DNA of 64,000 bases, from positions 527,001 to 591,000 of the forward strand of contig WPIO01000080.1 of assembly GCA_009760855.2 (NCBI GenBank). The letters run 5' to 3'. Below, piece after piece: positions 10,926 to 23,570 of this stretch (position 1 is the first letter of the stretch; each line of letters starts with the position of its first letter). The notes beneath the pieces were generated by a model. It searched no databases, was not told the origin of the DNA, and saw only the letters and a program-made list of their open reading frames with translations. A program made the position numbers and the translations under genes. This DNA is from Cristatella mucedo. Taxonomy: Eukaryota; Bryozoa; Phylactolaemata; Cristatellidae.

Positions 10926-11120
10926 CAGTGGTTTTCACAGTGGCTTTCAAAACATTTAACCAGCTTCCTAGTTCTGTCTCGGCTTAGTGATTGTATTTCC
11001 CTATTAGCTGGGCTACCAAAGAAAGCAACTAGGCCACTGCAGCTGACAATGAATATGGCTCCCAGGCTAGATTTCAGGTCCCGCAGATTTGACCACGTGT
11101 CTTCATTGCAAAAATAGCTA
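10925..11120 (+). mobile_element. LINE fragment, second subfamily
   Basis: Reads KHLTSFLVLSRLSD, LLAGLPKKATRPLQL, RSRRFDHVSSL, the C-terminal ORF2 of a LINE different from the main family. The same subfamily occurs at 11.6-12.4 kb and, reversed, inside every array unit. Confidence 0.55.
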
Positions 11121-11365
11121 TGATGGCTGCCGGTTTATTAGTTTATGACATCTTTGTCGGCTAATGGCCTGTTAGGATTCATGTTAGTGGTGTAAAAGTG
11201 GCGGGTGGCAAAGGCCTGGGGAGTTAGGTCGAGGATCCCGGTCTGACAGTCGTGTACTGGCCGGCTGCTGCGGCACCCGTATGAATAAACGCATTTGAGT
11301 CAGCTTCAGTGCTCTGTCTGATGTTGCGTACCTGCCGCTTAGAGAATGTGAAACTACAATATCAT

Positions 11366-11430
11366 ATAATAATAACAATATAATAATAATAATAATAATA
11401 ATGCACTTGATAAAGCGCCCTCAGGGAACT

Positions 11431-11477
<47 letters not shown>

Positions 11478-11553
11478 GGCGCTTTACATTTGATACAAAG
11501 GGAAATTATATTGAATGGTGATTAATATCATGCTTTCAAGTTGAACAATAGAG
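11366..11553 (-). mobile_element. LINE 3' tail with expanded CT repeat
   Basis: ATT-rich tail, then the family hairpin, whose central CTCTCT has grown into a CT run at about 11431-11475, then the usual sequence upstream of the tail. Only the last 190 bases of the element are present. Confidence 0.75.
11431..11475. repeat. CT microsatellite in a LINE tail
   Basis: About 22 CT units exactly at the loop side of the LINE tail hairpin, which elsewhere has only CTCTCT. Confidence 0.85.
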
Positions 11554-11562
11554 AAAAACGAT

Positions 11563-12370
11563 TGATCTGTCAGACGAGGCACTGGCGTGGTTCAGCATGT
11601 GCTCGTCAGATCGTTTTCAATCTGGTAATGAAGAGCTCGTCGACCTCATCGACCAGACCAGTCACATGTGGAGTATTAAAACTCAACCTCTTGAAAAAGT
11701 GATTCGGGCTTTTACCATAGGCTGACGTGACTTCCCATTCGTGTTGACGACAATAAGCGATATTTGCCATTTAAACCACCGGAAAATTGGTAGCAGCAAC
11801 TGATAAGTTCAATGCTTGACTTGCACACGTTCACTCTTGGATGTCATCCAATTTCCTTAAGCTAAACGGTGAATAAACAAAACTACTTCTCATAGGACAC
11901 CTCAACTATGTCCATAAAACTTAACTAGCCCGTGAGTGTTGTCTCGACTAGATCATTGTAGTTCCTTTTTGGCCGGACCACTGAAAACAATCCCAAGGCC
12001 GCTGCAGCTGGCGATAAATTTGGCTCCATCGCTAGTTTACAAATCCCAAAGGTTTGACCACGTGTCTCATTTGCTGAAAAAGCTTGACGAGCTGCCATTT
12101 GATCAACGGATAGAGAGCCAGGTTCTTATGCTGACCCACAATGCCTGCCAAGGTTTGGCCCTTTCTTACCTAGATGAACAGCTACACAGGTTGTATCCCC
12201 TCTTTCCCTCAGGTTCTATACGGACAATAAATTAGCTGTTCCCTTCTTCTGCTTACAGAGAGTTGGTTACAGAAGCTTTTTCTCCAAAGGTTCTAGACTG
12301 TGGAACTCCTTTCAAAAATTCTTAAGCAAGGAAAAACTCATTTCCTGCTGAATATTTGGCATCCTTTTCA
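11563..12370 (+). mobile_element. LINE fragment, second subfamily, 3' half of ORF2
   Basis: Starts with RT-like LSDEALAWFSMCSSDR, then HPISLS/LNGE-like sequence (family DDKT region), DHCSSFLAGPLKTIPRPLQL, KSQRFDHVSHLLKKL and FDQRIESQVLML. Several stops and frameshifts. No recognisable 3' tail is present. Confidence 0.6.
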
Positions 12371-12623
12371 GCCTTGACGAAATGCTGCTTCCAAGCTAGT
12401 CACAAGCTCAACTGCTCTCCTGACTCAGCTATCCCACTTTTTCTTTGTTGCACGAGAAGAAGACTGCTGAAGAAGCCGAATGATTGCCGAAAGCCACTTT
12501 TAGTGCACTTAACTAAATTCTTCCGAATCACAATCACATATTCATTGTGGCTTTGTGGAGATGCAAATAGAGATGCATCAGGAACGAAGCTACTTGAGTA
12601 CTGTACTGAATCCATACTGTATA

Positions 12624-12625
<2 letters not shown>

Positions 12626-12671
<46 letters not shown>
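12626..12671. repeat. TA microsatellite
   Basis: About 23 uninterrupted TA units. The surrounding 12370-12818 has no recognised gene. Confidence 0.85.
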
Positions 12672-12677
<6 letters not shown>

Positions 12678-12817
12678 ATTAAATATTTTATAAAATTCCC
12701 AATATACACGCCATATTTTACTGTGTGTAAGCCTCCCCAACATATAAGTCCCAAAAATCTTTCAAACAAAATTGCTTGAAATTGTTTTTATCCAATAACT
12801 AGATAAACTTACAAGTA

Positions 12818-13022
12818 TCAAGACTCATAGCAATCACCCACGTCACGATCACTGCCCTCTGTATCAGCAATGGTGGGACACCCTCTATCTACCTCTTTCA
12901 TATCATGGCCTTGAAATTTGGTGGAGACTCCGCTATCATCAATGGCGTCGTCCCTGTCTTCGTAGACTGGGCCATCTTCCGTTCCGTAGGTTGCATTGGA
13001 AATTCCATAGATGCATTTAACT
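12818..13022 (-). CDS. Orphan candidate exon, acidic C-terminus
   Basis: On the minus strand an acceptor (TTCTAATGCAG) is followed by about 68 codons in one frame to a TGA. The product is acidic (EDRDDAIDD, ADTEGSDRD) and similar in style to exon 4 of Runt gene A, with which it shares strand. No partner exon was found upstream or downstream, and the family is unknown. It could be the last exon of another gene, a remnant, or chance. Confidence 0.3.
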
Positions 13023-13647
13023 GCATTAGAATAACGGAAACGCATTGAAAGAAGGCAAGTCGCTTAGCACAATATTAAGGCGAAAAATATAAATTCTCAT
13101 GTACAAACCCTCTCTCCATTATCCGACTCTAAATTTTGGAAATAAAGGGGGCACGACATGCACGACACAAAATACGGTAGGAGGGCGTTCGTACGGGCGT
13201 GCGAAAGTGTGTGTGTGTGCGTGCGTGCCTGTTCGCCTGTGTGTGCCTGCGCCTATGTATGCAGCACATATATAGCCCATAGAATGCAGTACCAAGATGT
13301 TCGTCTACGACTTTGTGCCTACACTAGTGCTATCGACCGATCCTTAGTACCGAGGCTGGGCAGCTGCCAAGAGACGGCCCATTAAATGATCATTCCAGAC
13401 TGTGCATGCTAGTAAACGAGTTCATAATACCTAAATATCAATTTCAGCAAAGCGCAAACTCATTGCTGCTGCCTTGCCGAAATTATTTCGATTTCCGCAG
13501 GCATATACGGTTCGAAATTGTGTACGAGTAAAAATGCATCTTATCCAGCATCAACGTTAGGTCTGCAGTGGTGCAGATCACAATAATTCAGACCAGCTAG
13601 ACTAGATTTTGATGAGGTATGCATTATTCCAACGTTCAAGAACTACA

Positions 13648-14252
13648 ATAATAATATTAATAATAATGCACTTGATAAAGCACCCTCAGAGAACTCAATA
13701 TCTCTCTAGGCGGTTCACATTTGCTGCAAAGGGAAATTCAATTGAATAGTGAGTAATGTCATGCTTGATATACAAACAAAATGAATAACATGATTAGGGG
13801 TGACATGCACAGGGTCAGCATGCAAATGTGGTTAGTGGCAGCAAGTACAGTGTCAGCACGCATAAGCACATCCAGGACGAATCACACGGACCCACTAAAT
13901 GCTGTCCTAAATAGATGTATTTTCAAGTTATTTTTAAATGTGGTCAGGTCAGGGGATGTTCTGACGCAGGTCGGGAGGGAGTTCCGGGCTTTGGGAGCAT
14001 ACGAACCAAATGCACGATCTTCAAAGGATTTGAGGTTTGTACGAGGTATCTGTAGACTGTTGGATTCCTAAAAGCGGGTGGTACGATGCTTGGCCTGATG
14101 GGGGAGTAGATGTGAGAGATAGGAGGAAAAGAATGAAGTGACCTAAAAGTGAGCGACAAAACCTTGAAGTCAATCGGTTGCTTGACTGGTAGCCAGTGCA
14201 GGTCAGCGAGAAGTGGTGTAACGTGGCAACTGCGACGCTCATGGCAGACCCT
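13648..14252 (-). mobile_element. LINE 3' fragment, main family
   Basis: Tail, hairpin and C-terminal ORF2 of the main LINE family on the minus strand, closely similar to 7232-7850. The homology ends abruptly at 14252. Confidence 0.75.
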
Positions 14253-14502
14253 AGTGAACAGACCAATACGAAAGAATAAAATGAGCGTGGAAATTAGGCA
14301 CACTAACCATCTATGAAGTCAGCATGCTTAATTAGGATATCCGACACACAAAACAGGTGAATGAGGTACCACACCGTAGTTAATAAGCATTTGGAAAAAG
14401 CAGATACTTACGTAGCGAGGTAGGTAAAATGCTATCGTAAAAATAATTGGCAGTCATTATTCAGAGTGTCGGAAATCCGGAGCTGACAATACATTGGTGA
14501 AC

Positions 14503-14685
14503 CATGATGGCTCACCAGGTAAGGTGGTTGCTTTTCACGACTTTGACCCCGACGTCGTGGGTTTGAATCCTAGGGTGGGTGATTCTTTATCCCCGCTGCA
14601 ACCGGTGGCGATAGCCTTATAGGCTCTTCTGTCCTTATACAAAAGAGGCTTCTGAATAAGCTAGTATTTATTTATTTATTGAAAA
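14503..14685 (+). mobile_element. SINE-B copy
   Basis: CATGATGGCTCACCAGGTAAGG (A-box region), GTGGGTTTGAATCC (B box), body, tail hairpin GGCTCTTCTG...CAAAAGAGGCT, and a TATTTATTT end. Confidence 0.65.
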
Positions 14686-15084
14686 TTTAGCTGTCCCAAA
14701 AAACCGCTAGTATGTATGCCAGTCACAGTTCCTTTGCAAGGCAGTTGCCTAGCACCTAAAGAGAGCCTACGAGAGCCAGTCCTAATACCAGCACCATGCA
14801 TATGCCTCTAAGCTGACTCCACAGCCGTCGTCTTATGAAGCGATCACTTTACATCTTGGCTGAACCAGGGCATTGCTTAATAGCGACTACTGCTACTTAA
14901 GATATTTGAATTATGGTGCCATTTGGTCAAATGCAGTGATCATATTGGTCTCGAATGCCCGCCGTGTATATCGGTCTGTTAAAGCCGATTGGGCGATTTG
15001 CGATGCCGCTGCTTTCCGGCGTTTTCCCCTCCACTTTGTGTGGCTAAATTTTTGTGAAAGAATAGCATGTGATATCTGCCGCTG

Positions 15085-15175
15085 ATTTTGTTAGCCTAGC
15101 AGAGGGTGCTCACTCATTGCGACCCAGATCCCGTGGGTTCAATTCCTAAAGCCGCAGACGATACTTGATGGCATT
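15085..15175 (+). mobile_element. tRNA-like SINE head (family C)
   Basis: TTAGCCTAGCAGAGGGTGC fits an A box and GTGGGTTCAATTCC a near-perfect B box at tRNA spacing. No second copy was found in the window, so its family and 3' end are unknown. Confidence 0.4.
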
Positions 15176-16389
15176 CCATGAGCGGAATGACAGCGGCCAT
15201 TGCTACAGCTAACAACATCGGAAAAGCGATTAGATGGCTACTACCAATGGGCTGCCAGCAAACCTTATGTGAGTTTACTGAGTCGAAGCAAAAGAAGGCG
15301 GAAACACCGAAGCGTCTGGAAATAAATCTTAAGAAAGGATGCATGGATATTGCAGGCAGCAACTGTACTCAAAGTTTGTCAAAAGAAACGTATCTACTAC
15401 TTCATTTCACGAAAGCTGTTTACTCGTTACTCCGTGCTTTAGATTTTACTAAGCCACCTTCAGCTAATAGATGCCCACAACAATCACTGTGGCACTAAAT
15501 TATGCCAGCGAAAGATCACGATAAAGATTCTTCACTGCATCAGGACCTGCGTGTCTGCTTATCTAGTTGTGTGACCTTAGTGTGACCTTGGTCTGACTTG
15601 ATTTCTCTACGGACAAGGGCTAAGGAAAGCAAGGTGCTCGCACAAAATGGTTTATTCGGCGGTCCCAGATGTTGAGCGGAAATCGCCTTTTTTCCATTTG
15701 GAAATTAGGACCTACGAGCATATGACTTCTGAAGCTCTTCTTAATGTCCTCTAAAAATCTTTGGATGCAATATATATGAATGTATATATAACATATAAGT
15801 TGTCTAATATATTTCATATATGTAAGATATCAAATATATATATCCTCTGATCCTCTTCGGATATAATAAATATAATACATTTAAGATATTATAATATGTA
15901 AATGTAATATAAATGTCCTCTGCAGCACTTTGGATGCTAATTTATATATCAAGCAAATTTTATTTCGAAAATGCTACATACTACAATTGGCTTAAGCTCA
16001 GAGGTCTAGCACAAAGACTGTACAACTAAATGCAGGTGGCCACAGGTAATGTACCTCCGTCGGTAACTCCACAGAGACTAAGTGCTTTGCAGGCGAGTTT
16101 TCTGTAGCGTACTCAAAAAGCTTTGTGTTGTTATTTTTTCTTGTTATTGTTATTATTATCGCTTTTATTCGCATGTATGTTTTGTGAACCTCTCCTTCGG
16201 AAAAGAAGTTACTGTCATCAACTTTGAACTGTACAATTTCTAGTTAGGTACCCAACAGGTACTTAGCGTGCATGGATTATCTCCGCCCGCGTCAGTTCAA
16301 CATACAAAAGCCTTATTGCTCAGCCCTCTCTGACTCAGTTTCTAGCCTGGTTCTGATAGCACGCAGGAGCGATCACTTGAAGTAGCTGT
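15176..16389. other. Unassigned AT-rich DNA
   Basis: A 106-codon plus-strand frame at 15178-15498 begins inside the SINE-C body and has no recognised similarity. At 15745-15960 three loose copies of a TCCTCT...CTTTGGATGC motif lie in AT-rich sequence. Confidence 0.35.
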
Positions 16390-17010
16390 CCCTCCAGGCA
16401 ATGCTGTAAGTATCTCCATCTGTAACTCCACAGAGATTGCGTGGCTGTAACGAAGGCAAGTTTCGTATAGCGCACTTCAAGCTTAAGAGGCTTTGGTGCG
16501 CATCGGGCAGTCGACAGACTCCATCGTACGCAACATTAAATATTAAATATATTAAACAAAGTGAGAAGCAAAGCTGAATCGCCGGGCAAATATAAGTATA
16601 ATAATTATAATTATATAAATATAATTAGTGAGTAACTAATAAATTAAAAAATTAGCAAATATAAGTAGTGAGTAGCATGAAATCAGCAGCTCAGTGTGGC
16701 TAAAAAGAATCTGCAACAGTCGCCGAGTATCAAATTAAATTAGAGCAGCATATCAAATCTCGTAGCATAAGAATTGCGGAATTGCGTCCGAAAGTCTAGC
16801 ACCTGCAGAGAAAAAAGCTTCTGTCGAGAATGGTCTTAGGGCGTCGGAAGGTAGAACAACAATATACTGTCCATAGAATACATACATATACATAACCATA
16901 TATATATATATATATATATATATATCCATGTACTGTCCATAGAGGACCTGGCGGCTCGACGGGGATGTTGAAACTAGTGCAGCAGTTTGGCAGTTCACCA
17001 CGTGCACCAC
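16390..17010 (-). mobile_element. Degenerate repeat shared with the array units (second LINE subfamily 3' region)
   Basis: Contains CTGTAACTCCACAGAGA, AAAGTGAGAAGCAAAGC and GACCTGCAGA-like blocks in the same order as in each array unit (for example 26980-27300). It is diverged and carries AT-rich insertions. In the array this block adjoins a reversed second-subfamily LINE, so it is probably that element's 3' end. A shorter related piece lies at 16040-16110. Confidence 0.45.
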
Positions 17011-17639
17011 AAAAGTTGCTATAGCGTACTTACATTCGGAGCGCTTAGCTCATTTTTATCGGATACCATTTATAATAAAACGGAGATTATAGCCGTCTAG
17101 AGTCCGCTCGCTCGTTTCTTAAACCACTAACTTGCAGAAAAACGGTAGGAACTTGAAACCCTAATTGTGAGACGCATGGATGCTTGCTTACCTTGGTTAG
17201 GTTCGTTGTTAAGCCTCTCTTAAAGGTGGTCATGGCCGGCTGTTATGGGTGGCTAGCAAATCAGCCATTAATAACTCACGGTTACGTGACTTCCGCATCG
17301 GTAAAAGAGCTGTTCAAAAAATAAATCTTCCATGTAACGCTACTTTGAAGAGAAAAATGGCTTAAATTAGAAACTGATATTAATTGCTATATTAGCCTAT
17401 GCACTTACCGTGAAAATTGACGTTAGCTATTTTCCCATCTGTCAGCACCGACGAGCGAATCAGCGGTGACTTCCAAATGCGTCACTTGCGTTTAGGTTAA
17501 TATAGACAAAATTCGCGTGCATGCATCCAACGTTATCGAGGCGTAATATATATTTCACTGATCGAAGGCGCACCCCATAAGTCATTTTCTTACACTGGTA
17601 AACAGAGGAGTTAAGGTTAAAAGGTTAATGATTTAATGC

Positions 17640-18080
17640 CAGAGAGAAAGAGAGAGTGTAGTGAGTTAGAGAGAGACACTGTCCTAGAGAACAGACAGAC
17701 ATATAGACAGAGGATGAGACAGAGGCAGAGGCACAGGGACAGACGCACAGAGACAGAGACGCTGACAAGGAGACAAAGAGAGAACGAGAGTGATTGAGTT
17801 AGAGAGACTGAGAAAGAAAGAGGGTGATAGAGATGAGGAAGAGAGAGTGAGAAATGAAGAGTCGAGAAAAGACAGAAAGAGTCACAGACCAGAGACATCG
17901 AGGCTAAAGCGACCGAGACAGATGCAGGTAGAGACCGACAGAAAGACAGACAGATGACAGACGGACAGACAGATAATGAGAGAGAGGGAGAGACAGAGAG
18001 AGAGAGAGAGAGAGTGAGATACATACTGAGAGATAGAGAGACAGCGAGACAGAGAAAGAGAGAACACTAGAGTGAGAGAC
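17640..18080. repeat. Purine-rich (GA/AGAC) low-complexity tract
   Basis: 440 bases almost free of pyrimidine runs on the plus strand, with AG repeats at 17994-18014. The Ser/Leu-rich open frames on the minus strand are a product of this composition. The rest of 17010-18388 shows no feature. Confidence 0.8.
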
Positions 18081-18387
18081 CGCCATGGTTTCCTCGATCA
18101 AAGGTCAAACACTGGAGGAGGACTATAGTGGTTTCTGGAATCAGAGGACACTGCGTCACAAACATAAACACTTCCGTGCATTCGATTTCGTGGTTTTATT
18201 TCATGGTAAGCCCATAATCCTCGGCCTGTGAACCTATGCTTTGGTGAGTCTTCACATTTGGAAGATATAAGAAATACCGTGGGTATATATTACATTTTTT
18301 TATTGCACAGACACCGGAGTATTACGGAACCATAAAGAAAGAAATTGTGTAGGTGGAGCCTTCTTCCCGATTCTCTTTCACGCTATA

Positions 18388-18715
18388 AAATAATAATAAC
18401 GATGATAAATTTGACAGGGCTCCCTCAGAGACCTCGATCGCTTTCTAAGCAGTTTAAATTCGCTGCAAATGAAGCACGACTGAACGATTAGTGGTAGCGC
18501 GCTTAACAAGAAAGACAAATAGCATGGTTGTTTGCGACGTGCACAGGGTCAGCATGCAAGTGCGGTTAGAGGAAGCAGCGCAGTGACGGCGTGCATAAGC
18601 ACGTAAGGAACGAATGACAGAGACCCACTAAATGCCGCGATAAATGGATGCGCTTTTAGTTTCTTTGTAAACACGATCGAGTCAGGAGATGCTGTGACGC
18701 AATCGAACGAGTCAT
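18388..18715 (-). mobile_element. LINE 3' fragment, main family, diverged
   Basis: ATAATAATAA tail, a damaged hairpin, then CATGCAAGTGCGGTTAGAGG and CGTGCATAAGCACG typical of the main family's 3' untranslated region on the minus strand. Confidence 0.6.
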
Positions 18716-18779
18716 CAGCAAAATGATGACTAGCTGGAATTGCAATAAGGAAACGGAAATCCTCGCTTGGCAGCAAAGT

Positions 18780-19300
18780 GCCATCACAGAATACTTGTCT
18801 CCCACGCTTCTGCGTAGGCGGCGTAATTTATTTGGGACTCTCGGCGTTGCAGTGATTTTTTTTTTAATTTTAGCTTTAACCCGACGCCTACGCAGTCAAA
18901 GGAGGTCGAGAGTTCTCCTTTCTCGCAGCGCCTTTGTAGCGCCCCCTGGCGAGAAAATTTTCCGGCGGTTGCCGACGGGTGCCGCTCGGACGCTGGACGG
19001 CGTCGTTCTGCATGGAGTTCGCCTTGGCGAACGCGTGGCGGCGACGTTCGCATGTCGAATAGACGACGCATCCCGCTCGTGTCAGCCTCGTAGGAAATCG
19101 GGCGTTCGGAGAGGCACGACGGGTGTTTATTCTTGACATTGGCTCAGTGGCTCGGCACGTCTTTGCTGTCAAAGTAATACTATGAAATCGTGCCATCTTC
19201 CGTGGAGCCTCGTTTTGTCACGCAGCGGAGCCTCGCTGGGTTAGGCGAAGGAAGCCCTCGTCGGAGCCGTCTCGACGTCACTCGCGCGCGGAAATGAACT
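18780..19300. promoter_or_regulatory. CpG-rich patch, possible promoter or regulatory island
   Basis: A sharp local rise in G, C and CpG inside AT-rich DNA. It contains an 11-bp inverted repeat (CTGCGTAGGCG at 18810-18820, CGCCTACGCAG at 18885-18895) and GCGCCCCCTGGCGA at 18939-18952, close to the CTCF core. No exon could be built on either strand. Confidence 0.3.
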
Positions 19301-20690
19301 CTTTTATCGACTGTGCATTTGGTCTTTCGTTGTCCGCGCTCAGAACTTGCCCCACACGATCGCAGTCATTACTCTGCAATGTCCACTATTTCGATATGCC
19401 TAATTTTCGTCTGACACATGCGAGCATAAACGTAGCCTGCTTTTCCTTCGCCTCTGCGAAATTGCATTTTGATACCATTTCAGTTGCGCGTACCCCTGGG
19501 AAGAATCAGCTGCATGTTACTCCTCAGAGTTCCGACTATCCGGGTGTTTTCTCCTTGTGTTCTTTCGTGTGCTTCGCATATTGGCTTAAGCGTGGTAAGC
19601 AGGCTTGCTCGGGCATGCTCGTCTGTGCATGACGTCAAGCATGTCCTTACTGCTATCGGATCTCTTGCGGCGAAATGTTTATCACTTAATCTGAGATTTT
19701 GTGCTATTTGTTGCTTCCGAAATGATCAGTTATTATCTTAATAATAATGGTTATTATGACCTTGATCTGCCAGGCACATATTCAGGGTAGCCGTTTTGAA
19801 GGCTCTGACAGCGACTTAGTTTGATATTAACCTGACTGTGTCTGTATCCGTTCATGAATTGTCTGCTTTTCAACTGGTTGGTTGAGATTTTATAACTATT
19901 TTGCTGCGGCATTTCCACCAATATAAGCTAGCCTGGAAATTGCGACCATTATACGAGTGAGAAACTGCTGCAACTGATAGAAGTTAATGTGTAAGCAGCA
20001 ATAACCTGCTTTGCATACTGGTTAGGCGTGGAGATTAAAAGACAGCTGCTTCATCACGGTGGCCGATACGCTGCCGTAAACTAGATAACGTTGCACCAAT
20101 TCAGGTCTATTTTGATAAGCACGCATAATCACCAAACTGGTCTATGCTTTCGTGACATTCCGCTTTTACTAGTGCGACTCATTAGCTAGTACTTTCACAT
20201 CTTCGTGCCAGCTCAATAAAATACTTATAGCTAGTCCGAAACGAGTCAACGAACTAGTTTTTCTTGAAGATCGCAAATGCCGCCGTTGTGCAACTTGTCG
20301 CCAGTTTACACTCGGTCCCTGCCCGGTAGCGTAGCGACTAAAATATTCTGCCACTCCCTGCACGTCAAGCTTGTGCTCTGAAGTACTTACAATCTGACCT
20401 ACTGCCTAGTCAGGCCTCCCGTCACTAAGAGCTCACTAGCTTCTCTGCCTCTAGTCGTTCTGTTGTAGCTGAAATGAAATTTCAAACCCATTTAGACCAT
20501 TCCTCTGGTCCCTAATCTCACAATCTTGAACTCACTACCAACTGAAATCACTTCGACGCCTCCTTATTTCCAGACTCATTTCTTATACCCTGGCTTATCA
20601 ATGACGTTAGCCAGACTCCTCCAAAATGCTGATGTCTACGATCAGCCATCTCCTTGACCACTCCCAGATTAGCTCCTTACCTAGTGATCC
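19301..20690. other. Unassigned DNA
   Basis: No gene recognised. A short stretch near 20515-20570 reads LNSLPTEI, a common LINE ORF2 C-terminal motif, and may be a very old fragment. Confidence 0.35.
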
Positions 20691-20694
20691 TTGT

Positions 20695-20926
<232 letters not shown>

Positions 20927-21179
20927 TATCATTGTGATAATTCGGGCGATTATCTAGCTGATTGCTGTCTAGATTTTTGTCGACTAGATAGGCAAGGTCA
21001 GGGACTCCATTCCCAGGATGGCAATACCTCGCTGGAATCGTGTTCACCAATTCAATGCTGCACTGCAAGTTCGACGTTCAAGGTGGATACTGCTTGACTA
21101 CATCATGAATTTCCTATCCAAATCAAATAAGACCTATTTATGTATGTATGTTTATATATTTTATATATATTATTACAAT

Positions 21180-22880
21180 AGATCTCTCGATCCAATTCCC
21201 AGTGTCCTGCATCTACGATGCTTTACCTGATGCAGCCGTGGCATAACTAACGTCGTAAATATGGCATTAGCCTCAAGTTCATGTTCCATCACCTTTAGAA
21301 ATGGCTGTAGTCAGGCCACTGCTCATAAAAGCACTACTAGACTACAAGAAGTTGAGCAACTTCCAAACAGTCTTCCGTCTACCGTTCCTATCAAAGACAA
21401 TTGAACGAGTCGTGGAAGACTAGTTGGACTCATATACTTCTTCAAACTTGAAACTCAAATCTTGCTAGTAGAACTTCAAATCTTGCTAGTTAGTGCTAGT
21501 CTGGTTTTATAAGGTAATCCCTCCATAGAGTCAGCATTGCTTAGTATGTACAACGACCTTCTTTGAAATACAGACATGGGTATTGATTGAGTATTTCTGC
21601 TTGTTTTGCTCGCTCTTTCTGATCGATCAGTCTGCTATCTATGATGATGGTCCCGACTCTGCGATATCCATTGACTATCTCTGCTTTTTTTTGGCTCGAT
21701 CTTTGGGAAACTTTTGATAGTGTCGATCGCCGAGTTCTTCTAGAGCACCTGTCATCTCGCCTGGGCACCGCTGGCACTGGATATTCGATCATCCAAGAAG
21801 CTTTCTTTTCATTTTTTATACTCTTCCTCTTGCGGACGTAATTGCCAAGCGCAATCTAGGCTTTCACTTTCACTTGCAGATGTCACTCCGCTTCACCTTT
21901 GCTCGTATCGCTCGAGGTGAGTTTCCTCGCAGCACGTCGGATTCTCTCGACTCTCTAGCTGCTCAATGAATTGATGAAATCCGCGCACCAATTTCATCAA
22001 TTGAATGATGACAAAACCATATCACTAGTTGTGCGCAATTTAAGTGTGGTTCAGAAATTAGAAAACCTAACCAACAAAGTTGGCTCCACTATGATAAGTC
22101 CCATTGAATATGCAGGAAATCTGATCGTCCTATTCCAAGATGACCATTCATTAGACGACATCAGTTCCACAATCCAGTCAGCCTACTTTCAACTAGATTG
22201 AATTGGTAACATTTGGGCTCGCTTAGAAAAGGATACCACATCAAAATAGGCCTATGCATTTGTTGCTTTCTACTCAACTTTGTAACTCTCTGCTTGCTTG
22301 TCTTTTGGCTTGTGCAATCAGGCACTTATAGCTAGCGAAAAAACTTGCAGCTAGGCTTTTCTGCCATGAGCGTCGCAGTTGCCAAGTTACAATATATCTA
22401 CCTGACCTGCCCTTCCACTGTCAAGAAACGTATCAACTTCAGTCACTGATTTTGTAAGCCCTTCATTTTTTGGCTCCAGCTTACCGATCAGATCCATACT
22501 CCCACTAGACCATCCATTATGACACGCGTTTTTATCAGTCTGATCATTTACGTACATCTCTTCTGAACCTCAAATTCTTTGGAGACCGTGCGTTCAGATC
22601 GTATGTAACTAAAGCCTGGAACTAAATTCCGACTTGTCTAACGACATTCCATGAATTTACCATATTTTAAAAAAGATCCTTTTTTGGGGTTTTCTGGGCT
22701 GACACTATTTTTGAGCTGCCACTAAAAATATTTGGATGCTGATCCTGCTCATCTAACCTCGAATCATGTTTTGCTTGTTGTCGTTGAGCATGTTACCACT
22801 AAGCATTTGATCAGGCTCCCTATGAAGAAAAAAAAATTTAAAGGGCAAAGTTCACTGAGGGTGCAGGATAAAATAACAAA
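21180..22880 (+). mobile_element. Old LINE copy ending at the left edge of the array
   Basis: Reads in order DPIP, GCAVVRPLL-like, RLPFLSKTIERVVED, DLWETFDSVDRRVLLEHLSSRL (RT motif A), NLGFHFHLQM (motif C lost), QLNDDKTISLVVRNLSVVQKLE and the 3' untranslated region to an ATTATTT tail. It has many stops and indels. Its last 200 bases match the start of each array unit, so it may be the source of the unit's LINE tail. Confidence 0.65.
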
Positions 22881-23132
22881 TTTTTATTTTTAGTATTATT
22901 TATTAAACTCGCACAGGTTCATGAGCTCGCCTGACTCTTTCTGTAACCTGGCACACACCAGAGATGGTTTGGGACCAATTGGTAAGGTACTTACTTTTAG
23001 CGATTGGGGTCAATGTGAATGTGTTTGATGACCTAGGTCATTGGCTAGTACATCGCGGCATATGTGTAGCCTATGAATGGAAATTAGGTTATCGTATGAT
23101 GCTACACAAACTATATATATATATACATATAA

Positions 23133-23193
<61 letters not shown>

Positions 23194-23570
23194 AGTCAGA
23201 CTAAGTTCTGGATTGATCGCAACGTCTGAGATGTCTCTGCTATAGAGTTGCACATAATTCTGATTTATTTGCTGCCAAGTACTTGGTGTCATGTGATTTA
23301 TGGAACGATTAAAGTCCAATTAATCGATGTTGAGCCCGGCAGTAAACTGTTTGCACTTCGAACCACAATAGTGATGGAAATCATATACCTTCATACCAGA
23401 TGCTCAGAGAACTTAATCGGTTTCTAGAAACGTCATACGTGCTGTTAAGGACTAATTACGCTAAATTAGAACAATGTTGAATGACAACATACATAGTATA
23501 TTAGTGACAACATGCACAGTATGTTTTCACTAAATGTACATGCACAGTATGTAATCACTAAACAAAGTGA
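22665..23570 (+). repeat. Diverged unit fragment at the left edge of the array
   Basis: Matches the first about 850 bases of each unit in order (LINE tail, GATGACCTAGGTCATTGGC, AT tract, GATGCTCAGAGAACTTAATC) but with many substitutions and small indels. The near-identical array starts right after it. Confidence 0.75.
23117..23190. repeat. AT microsatellite in the diverged left-edge unit
   Basis: Interrupted then pure AT repeat, in the position held by the AT near-palindrome in each array unit. Confidence 0.8.

Noticed and set aside
17617-18101. Long Ser/Leu-rich minus-strand frames
   Set aside because: Simple translation of a GA-repeat tract.
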